Shown here one piece after another: positions 27,190 to 34,505 of a DNA stretch of 64,000 nucleotides; within the stretch, counting starts at the first letter, position 1; every line of letters begins with the position of its first letter. The DNA is from Undibacterium paludis. GTDB lineage: Bacteria; Pseudomonadota; Gammaproteobacteria; Burkholderiales; Burkholderiaceae_D. The notes under the pieces were generated by a model. It had not been told where the DNA came from, made no database searches, and saw nothing but the letters and a program-made list of their open reading frames with translations. Made by a program: the position numbers and the translations under genes. The stretch is from the NCBI RefSeq assembly GCF_022568815.1, contig NZ_JAKZHX010000020.1:1-64000 (forward strand). The letters run 5' to 3'.

Positions 27190-28566
27190 TCAGCAATTCT
27201 TGTATTTGCGCGCCTTGCAGGCCGCAGCCATCTGGCCTGCCGCAACAAGCTGCTCATGCGTCAGTTTTGCCGACATGTCGTCAGCACGCTTTTGTGCGGC
27301 AAGCAGGGCCAGGTTGGCAGCCAGGCTGTACCACATATGGGCCTGCACCATGTCGGCAGCAACACCCGTACCGGTCTCATACAGATTGCCCATGTTGAGC
27401 ATGGCGGCCGGGTAAGCCTGCTCGGCAGCCTTGCGGTAAAGCTGCAAGGCAAGTGCTGCGTCTTTTTCCACGCCCTGGCCGTTTTCATATTTGCCGCCCA
27501 AATAATTCTGCGCACTAGCATAGCCTTGTGCAGCGGACAGCTTGAGCCATTTCAGGGCCTGAGCACTGTCCTGATCGATGCCAAGACCACGGTCATAGCG
27601 TGTACCCAGGTTGTACTGGGCGACAGCACTTCCCTGGCCTGCCGCCAGGGCATACCATTTATTGGCTTCTTCCTGGTCCATTTTGACGCCCCGGCCCGCG
27701 CCATACATGACACCCAGGTTCACCTGGGCATGGACCATGCCCTGATCAGCAGCGGACCTGTACCATTTTGCCGCCAGTGCCTCGCTCTTGTCGACGCCCT
27801 TGCCATCCACATATTGCAAGGCCAGGCTGTATTGCGCATCGGCATAATTGCGCAAGGCAGCCTGGGTATACCATTTGACAGCCTCGGTAAAATCCTGGTC
27901 CACGCCCTGGCCATCCCTGTACATGCTGCCCAATGCATGCTGGGCGGCGGCGCTGCCTTTGGCAGCGGCTTTCCTGAACAGCTCCAGGGCCTTCTCTTCG
28001 TCCTTTTCAAGGCCATTACCGTTCAGATAGGCGTAGCCCAGACCGACGTGCGCATTCAGGTTGCCTTGCGCCATTGCCAGGCGGTACAGACGGACTGCCT
28101 CCACCGGGTCACGCTCAATACCGTCGCCGCGCATGATGTGCAACGCCAGGTTGTTCTGGCCCATGGACTCCCCCTTGGCCGCGGCGCTTTTATACCATTT
28201 GAGCCCCTCTGCCACATCCTTATCCACACCCTGGCCGTGGACATAGCTATAGCCAAGCGCTACCTGTGCTGCTGTATTACCCTGTTCGGCGGCCAGGCGA
28301 AACCATTTCACGGCTTGCCCCAGGTCCTTGGCGACGCCTGTGCCGCTGACAAGCGCCCTGCCATAGGCCAGCTGTGACGCCGGATCGCCGTTGGTGGCCT
28401 TCTCCAGCAGATCGGCTGGCATGGGGCGGACTTCCGAAACCACGGAAATGGTCGGCGCCAGGACAGGCTTCTCCGCGGCAGGCGTTGCTTTTGCCGTGCT
28501 GGCCTGCGCAAATGCCTGCAATGACACTGAGGTCAGCAGGCTCATCAATAAAATGGAATGCTTCAT
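27190..28566 (-). CDS. Secreted Sel1-repeat protein
   Basis: 458 residues: a signal peptide (MKHSILLMSLLTSVSLQAFAQ), then a linker and about ten Sel1 (TPR-like) repeats of 36 residues, for example AVKWFRLAAEQGNTAAQVALG. Sel1 arrays are protein-binding scaffolds. The last residues, CKARKYKNC, form a C-x7-C pair shared with the other four Sel1 proteins of the window, and a disulfide is likely in the periplasm. It follows the next Sel1 gene after 45 bp on the same strand. Partners are unknown. Confidence 0.9.
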   Translation of the reverse strand: MKHSILLMSLLTSVSLQAFAQASTAKATPAAEKPVLAPTISVVSEVRPMPADLLEKATNGDPASQLAYGRALVSGTGVAKDLGQAVKWFRLAAEQGNTAAQVALGYSYVHGQGVDKDVAEGLKWYKSAAAKGESMGQNNLALHIMRGDGIERDPVEAVRLYRLAMAQGNLNAHVGLGYAYLNGNGLEKDEEKALELFRKAAAKGSAAAQHALGSMYRDGQGVDQDFTEAVKWYTQAALRNYADAQYSLALQYVDGKGVDKSEALAAKWYRSAADQGMVHAQVNLGVMYGAGRGVKMDQEEANKWYALAAGQGSAVAQYNLGTRYDRGLGIDQDSAQALKWLKLSAAQGYASAQNYLGGKYENGQGVEKDAALALQLYRKAAEQAYPAAMLNMGNLYETGTGVAADMVQAHMWYSLAANLALLAAQKRADDMSAKLTHEQLVAAGQMAAACKARKYKNC

Positions 28567-28611
28567 CTTGTACTCATATTCATCATGTCAGGAGGCGGCT
28601 TTTCGCCGACT

Positions 28612-30303
28612 TCATGCGCAGTTTGCGTAACTGTTTTGCCTGCACTCTTTGGCCTGCGCATCTGCCTTGGTAGTCTGCTGTCGATTCAGTTTTTTGGCCA
28701 GGCGATTCTTGTTTTTCAAGGCATCTGTGTGAGACGACTGGGCCGCCAGGGCAAACCACATATAGGCAACAGCCGCATCACGCTTAACACCCTGCCCGGC
28801 CTCATGGGCCAGACCAAGATTGAACATGGCATCGGCATCTGCCTTTGCGGCCGCCTGTTTGAACAGTTTGATCGCCTGCACCTGGTCTGCCGCCACACCC
28901 TCGCCCCTGCTATAGCGCAGTGCGAGATTATTTTGCGCGGCGGCATTGTCCTGCTCCGCTGCGCGCCTGAACCATTTAACGGCAGCTTCATAATCCTGCT
29001 TGATACCCTGGCCGTTGGCATAGCGAAGACCCAGGCTGTTTTGCGCACCGGCATGATTTTTATCAGCGGCAAGCCTGCTCCACTTCACGGCCTCAGCAAA
29101 GTCCTGACTTGCGCCACGGCCTTGCGCATACATCAGTCCCAGGTTGTACTGGGCCTGGGTATTGCCCTGCTCACCGGCGGCCAGGTACCACTTGAACGCC
29201 TCAGCCTCATCACGAGCCTGCCCCCTGCCTTCCATCAGCATGCCAGCCAGGTTGATCTGTGCGCTGACATTGCCTTTGGCGGCAGCCAGCCTGTAAAGTT
29301 TGAGTGCTTCGGCATCATTGGCAGGCAGGCCACGCCCCTGTTCATACATGGCGCCCAGACTGGCCTGCGCCAGCGTGTCACCTTTGGCGGCTGCCAGACG
29401 ATACCATTTCAATGCTTCGGTCAGGTTCTCGGCAACGCCTACGCCTGTAGCATAAATACGGCCCAGGTTGGATTGCGCAGCGGCATTGCCCGAGGTGGCC
29501 GCCAGGCGATACCAGCGCAACGCATCCTCATCATCCTTGATCACACCCAGCCCCTTGGCATAGGCATAAGCCAGCGCCATTTGCGCCTGCGCATGGCTCT
29601 GCTCTGCCGCCAGGCGGAACCATGTTACGGCCTCACCAAAGTTCTGCCTCACCCCCAACGCCTGCTTGTGCATCAGGCCAATCTGGTATTGTGCCTCGGC
29701 ATGCCCCTGCTCGGCAGCCAGCTTGTAGTTGCGCATGGCTTCAGCATAATCCTGCCTGACGCCTGTTCCATCCCTGTAAAGATTGGCCAGGCTGAAATAG
29801 GCAACCACATTCTTTTGCGCTGCGGCCTTGCGATACCAGGTCAGCGCATAGTTAACGTTCTTTTCCACTCCCCGGCCTTCGACAAACATCATGCCCAGGT
29901 TGGCCTGGGCACTGGCGTTGCCTTGTGCGGCAGCTTCCTTGATCCATTTGGCGGCCAAAGTGACATCGACCGGCACACCATTGCCGTTCAGGTACATCAA
30001 GCCAAGATTACTTTGTCCCAGCGCATCGCCCGCGCTGGCCGCCATGTTGAACCACTTGAAGGCTTCGGCATAATCCTGGTCAACTTCTTCACCGGCAAAA
30101 TACAGTGAACCCAGCGAATTCTGCGCCCTGGCATTCCCCTTCTCGGCACTGCTCCGCAAGGCTTTGAGGGCATTTTCCCTGTTCTCATTCTTGGGAAGTA
30201 TCTTTTGAAAGTCGATGCCGGATATCGTATTATCCGGCCTTGCCTGCGCACAGGCAGACTGGAGCAGCATCAGTACCGATGCCGCCAGCAAAATGTGTTT
30301 CAT
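28612..30303 (-). CDS. Secreted Sel1-repeat protein, long form
   Basis: 563 residues from the ATG at 30303. It has a signal peptide (MKHILLAASVLMLLQSACAQA), then about fourteen near-perfect Sel1 repeats (such as AMRNYKLAAEQGHAEAQYQIG). The C-terminal CRQNSYANC is the C-x7-C pair. The cysteine in QSAC does not fit a lipobox well (Gln at -3), so a soluble periplasmic protein is favoured. The longer frame starting at 30393 is rejected because the signal peptide begins at 30303. Probably co-transcribed with the Sel1 gene 45 bp downstream. Confidence 0.9.
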   Translation of the reverse strand: MKHILLAASVLMLLQSACAQARPDNTISGIDFQKILPKNENRENALKALRSSAEKGNARAQNSLGSLYFAGEEVDQDYAEAFKWFNMAASAGDALGQSNLGLMYLNGNGVPVDVTLAAKWIKEAAAQGNASAQANLGMMFVEGRGVEKNVNYALTWYRKAAAQKNVVAYFSLANLYRDGTGVRQDYAEAMRNYKLAAEQGHAEAQYQIGLMHKQALGVRQNFGEAVTWFRLAAEQSHAQAQMALAYAYAKGLGVIKDDEDALRWYRLAATSGNAAAQSNLGRIYATGVGVAENLTEALKWYRLAAAKGDTLAQASLGAMYEQGRGLPANDAEALKLYRLAAAKGNVSAQINLAGMLMEGRGQARDEAEAFKWYLAAGEQGNTQAQYNLGLMYAQGRGASQDFAEAVKWSRLAADKNHAGAQNSLGLRYANGQGIKQDYEAAVKWFRRAAEQDNAAAQNNLALRYSRGEGVAADQVQAIKLFKQAAAKADADAMFNLGLAHEAGQGVKRDAAVAYMWFALAAQSSHTDALKNKNRLAKKLNRQQTTKADAQAKECRQNSYANCA

Positions 30304-30436
30304 ATTGTGTGATGTGAAATAAGTGGGCACCGCCAGTGCACATGCCCCTATTATGCGCGATAGCCCGCCCGCAGGCAAACCCGGTAAAGTCACAGTTGCC
30401 GGGCAAGCAGCCTATTTTGGCACAGCTACCTCAACC

Positions 30437-31078
30437 TCACCACTTGGGCGCGATCTGTTCCCCCGGCAGGATATCGTAAGGATAAGCCCAGCCGGGAATA
30501 GCGCGCAGACGGTCCAGCCAGGCGGCGATGTGGGGGTATTTGCTGGTGAAGGGATAAGCGCTTTCGTTTTCGGGATAGAACAGGTAGCCGCTCAGCGAAA
30601 AATCGGCAATGGTCGGCCCATCGCCCACCATGTATTGCCGTGTCGCCAGGTGTTTATCGACGATGCCAAAGGCATTGTCGATGCGGCCCAGCAGCCATGC
30701 CTGCACGGCCGGATCAGGTGCAGCGGGGCCAAAGGATTTGTTGAAGCGGTAGCTGGCAAAATAACTGGTGAATTTGTGGTTGTCGAACAGCAGCCAGCGC
30801 AGCACTTCGAGTTTTTCATCTTCATTCTTGCCGCCAAAAGCGCCATGTTTGCTGGCCAGGTAGCTGAGAATGACACCGGATTGCGTGAGCCTGCGTTCGC
30901 CGTCTTCGAGTATTGGTACTTCGCCCATTTCATTGGCCTGCTCGCGCCACTCAGGGTTGCGGGTTTCGCCCTGGAACATGTTCACATAGACAGATTCAAA
31001 AGGCTGGTTCAGCACACGCAGCATGAATGCCACCTTATACGCATTTCCGGACTGGCACAGGCTATACAGTTTATACAT
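30437..31078 (-). CDS. Glutathione S-transferase family protein
   Basis: 213 residues. The N-terminal thioredoxin-like domain (1-80) begins KLYSLCQSGNAYKVAFMLR and carries the cis-proline stretch GEVPILEDGE and the TQSG glutathione-binding turn. An all-helical C-terminal domain with PTIADFSLSGYL follows. It probably conjugates or reduces with glutathione; the substrate cannot be read from the sequence. AAGGGGA precedes the ATG. It stands alone between the Sel1 pair and the XRE regulator. Confidence 0.88.
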   Translation of the reverse strand: MYKLYSLCQSGNAYKVAFMLRVLNQPFESVYVNMFQGETRNPEWREQANEMGEVPILEDGERRLTQSGVILSYLASKHGAFGGKNEDEKLEVLRWLLFDNHKFTSYFASYRFNKSFGPAAPDPAVQAWLLGRIDNAFGIVDKHLATRQYMVGDGPTIADFSLSGYLFYPENESAYPFTSKYPHIAAWLDRLRAIPGWAYPYDILPGEQIAPKW

Positions 31079-31138
31079 GACGCTTCCCCTTAGAAAATGA
31101 AATGGAAAAGCATCATAGCAACAAACCCGAGCACACGC

Positions 31139-32023
31139 TCAGACCCCAGTGTCAGCCATCGTCTTGAGAAACGCCTCGGTCTGCACATCTGCCGGATAAA
31201 ACAGTTCCACGCATAGCTCGTGCAGGGTGATGTCGCGCGGGCTGCCGAAGGTGGTCAGGGTGGTGAACAGTGATAATGCCTGTCCGTGCAATTCCATCAC
31301 GCAGGGTACTAGCAGAGCTGGTTCGCCATTTCCGCCATGGCTGCTGTTTTTCAGGGTTTGCACATTCGGGTAGGCGTGGATTTCTTCCACCAGGGCCATG
31401 ATGGCGTCATCGCGGGCATTGAGCATCTGCCTTTGCAATATCTGCAGCAGGTAATTGCCCCACTCTTCAAAGTTTTTGGTGTGCGCGGCAAAACCCTGCG
31501 GGTGCAGGCTGGCGCGGAAGATGTTGAGGGGTGCTGCCAGCAACTCTGGCGGCAGCAGGCTCATCAGCCTGGCGGCGGCCTGGTTATGCAGGACTACGTT
31601 CCAGTGGCGGTCCAGGGCGACACCGGGGTAAGGGTCGTGGGTGTCGAGCAGGCGCTGCACGGCGGCACGCACCTGCACCATGTGGACAGAATCAAGCCCC
31701 TGCTCGGTGTAACGCGGCGCATAGCCGGCGGCTAGCAGCCAGGTGTTACGGGTACGCAGGGGTACGTCCAGCCGGGCGGCTATCTGCATCAACAATTCTG
31801 CGCTCGGCTTGGAACGGCCGGTTTCAACAAAGCTCAGGTGACGTGGTGAGATGTCAAGGTCCAGCGCCAGGTCCATCTGGCTTTGCCGGCGCAGGCTGCG
31901 CCATTCGCGTATGAGTGTACCGATGCCGGCTTGTGATGGGGCGGCTGGTGCTGCAGCCTCGCGATTGCTGAGGATAGTGAGGGTATGGCTCAATTGCGTG
32001 CTCCTGTAGATTGGCGATGTCAT
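31139..32023 (-). CDS. XRE-family regulator with MmyB-like ligand domain
   Basis: 294 residues. An N-terminal helix-turn-helix (about 34-90, REWRSLRRQSQMDLALDLDISPRHLSFVETGRSKPS) is followed by an MmyB-type PAS-like domain (about 110-270, PYPGVALDRHWNVVLHNQAAARL). Members of this family sense small, probably lipid-like ligands. A 17-bp palindrome (32084-32100) lies just upstream and is shared with the divergent small membrane-protein gene. It is likely an autoregulator that also controls that gene. A TTG start at 32038 is a less likely alternative. Confidence 0.88.
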   Translation of the reverse strand: MTSPIYRSTQLSHTLTILSNREAAAPAAPSQAGIGTLIREWRSLRRQSQMDLALDLDISPRHLSFVETGRSKPSAELLMQIAARLDVPLRTRNTWLLAAGYAPRYTEQGLDSVHMVQVRAAVQRLLDTHDPYPGVALDRHWNVVLHNQAAARLMSLLPPELLAAPLNIFRASLHPQGFAAHTKNFEEWGNYLLQILQRQMLNARDDAIMALVEEIHAYPNVQTLKNSSHGGNGEPALLVPCVMELHGQALSLFTTLTTFGSPRDITLHELCVELFYPADVQTEAFLKTMADTGV

Positions 32024-32083
32024 GGCGGGCGATAGCAATCGCCATATTCAAGCACATTATGGCCAGGTCCGTGTTGTGCCACC

Positions 32084-32100
32084 ATTACCTCTGAGGTAAT
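32084..32100. promoter_or_regulatory. 17-bp palindromic operator of the XRE regulator
   Basis: ATTACCTC-T-GAGGTAAT is a perfect dyad with 8-bp arms around one base. It lies midway between the divergent XRE gene (start 32023) and the membrane protein gene (start 32160). It is the obvious candidate operator for both genes. Confidence 0.7.
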
Positions 32101-32159
32101 CGACTTGCTGCAAATGTGGAGCGAAACTGCAATCCCCACAACTGATTTGGAGAATGATC

Positions 32160-32576
32160 ATGAATACCGCTACGACCGCTGTCAACACCGCTGCTCCTGC
32201 TTTTCCTCTCAGGAAAATCCTCTTGCTGGATGCCGCCACCTGCCTGCTGATGGGCTTGCTGTTGCTGGTGGCGGCTGATTTTCTGTCACCCATCCTGGGC
32301 TTGCCGGCCAACTTCCTGCTGGGTGCCGGCGCCAGCCTGATCCCCTGCTTTGCCCTGCTCTGGTTCATCAGCATCACCGGCAGCAAGACTAATCCACCGG
32401 CGGCCCTGGTGTGGCTGGTGATCTTCCTCAACGCAGACTGGGTCATCGCCAGCATATTGACGATGGAACTATGGTTTGAACCCAGCGCCCTGGGCATCGC
32501 CTTTATCGTCGCACAGGCGCTGACTGTGGTGGGCTTTATTGTGCTTGAATACCGTGGTCTGCGTGCACATGGGTGA
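32160..32576 (+). CDS. Small four-TM membrane protein, function unknown
   Basis: 138 residues with four hydrophobic segments (about 18-42, 50-71, 80-100, 107-130). An in-frame ATG lies six bases earlier, but GGAG is correctly spaced only for 32160. I do not recognise a catalytic motif. It is divergent from the MmyB-like regulator with a palindrome between, so it is probably the regulator's target. Confidence 0.75.
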   Translation: MNTATTAVNTAAPAFPLRKILLLDAATCLLMGLLLLVAADFLSPILGLPANFLLGAGASLIPCFALLWFISITGSKTNPPAALVWLVIFLNADWVIASILTMELWFEPSALGIAFIVAQALTVVGFIVLEYRGLRAHG

Positions 32577-32696
32577 TGTCAGCCGGTGATGGCAAGGGGG
32601 CGCCATGTCTCTTGCCCTCTTCTACTGACCTCGTGCACAGACTGAAGCAAAGTATGGCATCATACTTGCCGCATTCACAAGAGCCCATGCCCGCAG

Positions 32697-33068
32697 ATGA
32701 AACTAGCCGCCCTCAAAAAACACCTCGCCAGCTTTGCCGGCGCGCAGGAAAAACTGCATGCAGCACCCAGCAATGTGCTGGTGTATAGCGTGGGCGAGAA
32801 ATTTTTTGCCTACTTCAAGACCAGCGAGCCGGAGCAATGGCGCTTCAGCATACGGGTGACGCCGGACCGTTTTCTGGAACTGACAGACACACCCGGCGTC
32901 AAACCGGCACGCTACATGGGCCGCTTTCACTGGGTGACCATCGTCCAGGTAGAAAAATTTCCCGATGACTATCTGCGCGAGCTGATCGACTATTCCTACC
33001 AGAAAGCCTTGTCAAGCCTGACCAGGAAAAAACGCGATGAGATCCTGACGGCAAGCGGCAAACCCTGA
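32697..33068 (+). CDS. MmcQ/YjbR-like protein
   Basis: 123 residues of the small double-wing DNA-binding-fold family MmcQ/YjbR. Typical elements are GEKFFAYF near residue 33, FSIRVTPDRFLELTD, and the C-terminal WVTIVQVEKFPDDYLRELIDYSY. The function of the family is unknown. It stands alone between the membrane protein gene and the convergent cyanophycinase gene. Confidence 0.8.
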   Translation: MKLAALKKHLASFAGAQEKLHAAPSNVLVYSVGEKFFAYFKTSEPEQWRFSIRVTPDRFLELTDTPGVKPARYMGRFHWVTIVQVEKFPDDYLRELIDYSYQKALSSLTRKKRDEILTASGKP

Positions 33069-33125
33069 CATCGTTTGCCTGTCTGAAACAACTGAGCATA
33101 AGCGTACGGCCTGCGAAGAAACACT

Positions 33126-34376
33126 TTACTTATACAAGGGCAGGTTCATGCTCACAGGCCGTATGTCAAGACGCAGGCTATGCACGGTGTAGCTTTCTGC
33201 ACCGGATGCGCCAGAATAATAGCCCTGGCTTTCTGCCACTTTGCTGAAGCTGAATTCAAAACCCAGCTCAGGCTGCGCGTCCATGCCAAAAGCGAGACCG
33301 ATTGCGCGTTCCTGCTTGCCATCCATCAAATGGAACATCAGGTCTGTAAGGACAGTATTAGCCAGGATATCAGGATAAAAACGCTGATCGCTCTGGTAAG
33401 CCTGGGTTTGACTGAGCTTGCCTGCCAGCTTGTCCGCTGCAGGCGTCAGCACCTTGCTGCGGAGGTTAAAACGATCGCCCCGGTCAAGATAGCTGATACG
33501 GGCATTGCTGATGTTGAAGTTCTTTTGCTTGTCATCTGTTGTCGCCTGGCTCAGGTCAAACAGGATAGCCCCCTTGTAACCGATCACTTCGACCTCGCCC
33601 TGGTTATTGACCACCATGGCGGTATTTTCATCGACACCCAGACCGAGCCTGTAATTCTTTTTCAGCATGACCGGCAACATGCGGGCGAAGCGGCCACGGA
33701 TGATCAGGTGCTGGTCGATGAATACATCGGGGCCGATAAAGCCCAGGCCTGCCGCAATCTCCTTGCCGTCAGTGACGCCAAGCTTCAATGTAGGCAGCAC
33801 AGGTTTGGCGTCATAAAACATGGTCGTGCTCATGATCGCTGCACCGGCGCTGCTGCCAGCGATGACGCCGCCGCGCTGATACAGCGCCCAGATCGCGTCC
33901 AGCATCGCCGTTCTGCTGCCATCAGGCCGGACCAGCGCCTCTATGATACGGCCCTGGTCACCACCGGTAAAATACACGCCGCTGGCATCTTTCAGCTTAT
34001 CCAGCCATGCAGCATTGCTGACAATATCTTCTGGTTTGAATTGCGCATGCTTGACCGACAGGGGAATTAAAAAAGCCTGGGCCCCGTTCTGGTTCAGGGA
34101 TTCCACTGCAAATGCCCCGGATTTTTCCGGGCTTCCCGCTGCCGCCGGGATGACGGCAATCTTCGCCCCCTTGCCACCTGCCTGTTGTACGATGCGTTGC
34201 CAGACCCCGGCATTATCCATACGCAAGGCGCCGCCTATAATGACGAGCGAACCTGTTGATTGTTGCGGGGAGGTGTCTTCTGCGTGAGAATTCATGGGTA
34301 CTTGCCAGAGTAATATAGTCAGACAGCTTAGCAGACTACGTAATAGCGACCTGGTATTTTTCAGAGAAACTATCAT
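33126..34376 (-). CDS. Secreted cyanophycinase (peptidase S51), CphE-like
   Basis: 416 residues. A signal peptide (LLRSLLSCLTILLW.., cut near SHAE) leads into the S51 fold. Motifs are IIGGAL (47-52), FTGGDQGR (136-143) and the nucleophile elbow AGSSAGAA with Ser176. Intracellular cyanophycinases are about 270-300 residues and lack a signal; this length and the export signal match the extracellular type. Such enzymes cut cyanophycin to beta-Asp-Arg dipeptides. The ATG at 34376 has AGGA at suitable distance; one at 34385 is possible. A TonB receptor lies directly upstream, which fits outside digestion and uptake. Confidence 0.85.
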   Translation of the reverse strand: MIVSLKNTRSLLRSLLSCLTILLWQVPMNSHAEDTSPQQSTGSLVIIGGALRMDNAGVWQRIVQQAGGKGAKIAVIPAAAGSPEKSGAFAVESLNQNGAQAFLIPLSVKHAQFKPEDIVSNAAWLDKLKDASGVYFTGGDQGRIIEALVRPDGSRTAMLDAIWALYQRGGVIAGSSAGAAIMSTTMFYDAKPVLPTLKLGVTDGKEIAAGLGFIGPDVFIDQHLIIRGRFARMLPVMLKKNYRLGLGVDENTAMVVNNQGEVEVIGYKGAILFDLSQATTDDKQKNFNISNARISYLDRGDRFNLRSKVLTPAADKLAGKLSQTQAYQSDQRFYPDILANTVLTDLMFHLMDGKQERAIGLAFGMDAQPELGFEFSFSKVAESQGYYSGASGAESYTVHSLRLDIRPVSMNLPLYK

Positions 34377-34437
34377 TATTTTCATCCTGATTTTTTTATA
34401 TTGTAAGCGATTCAATTCACTGCTACGGGCAGGAGTT

Positions 34438-34470
34438 TAAAAAAAGGGGACAAGCATCAGTCTTGTCCCC
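34438..34470 (-). terminator. Strong intrinsic terminator after the TonB receptor
   Basis: GGGGACAAG (34446-34454) and CTTGTCCCC (34462-34470) form a perfect 9-bp stem. On the minus strand it is followed by seven T (34439-34445). It lies between the receptor stop and the cyanophycinase start, so the two genes are probably separate transcripts. Confidence 0.9.
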
Positions 34471-34505
34471 GAACGCGCTGCTTTGGAAGTGATTATTGAT
34501 ATTGC

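Noticed and set aside
28558..30108. 516-codon + strand frame opposite the long Sel1 gene, and a 373-codon one at 27256-28377
   Set aside because: Both are caused by the repeated codon pattern of the Sel1 genes on the other strand; their translations just mirror the 36-residue repeat.
27190..30303. The regular 108-base periodicity as a possible tandem DNA repeat or CRISPR-like array
   Set aside because: The period equals 36 codons and reflects Sel1 protein repeats; DNA identity between units is low and no spacer pattern exists.
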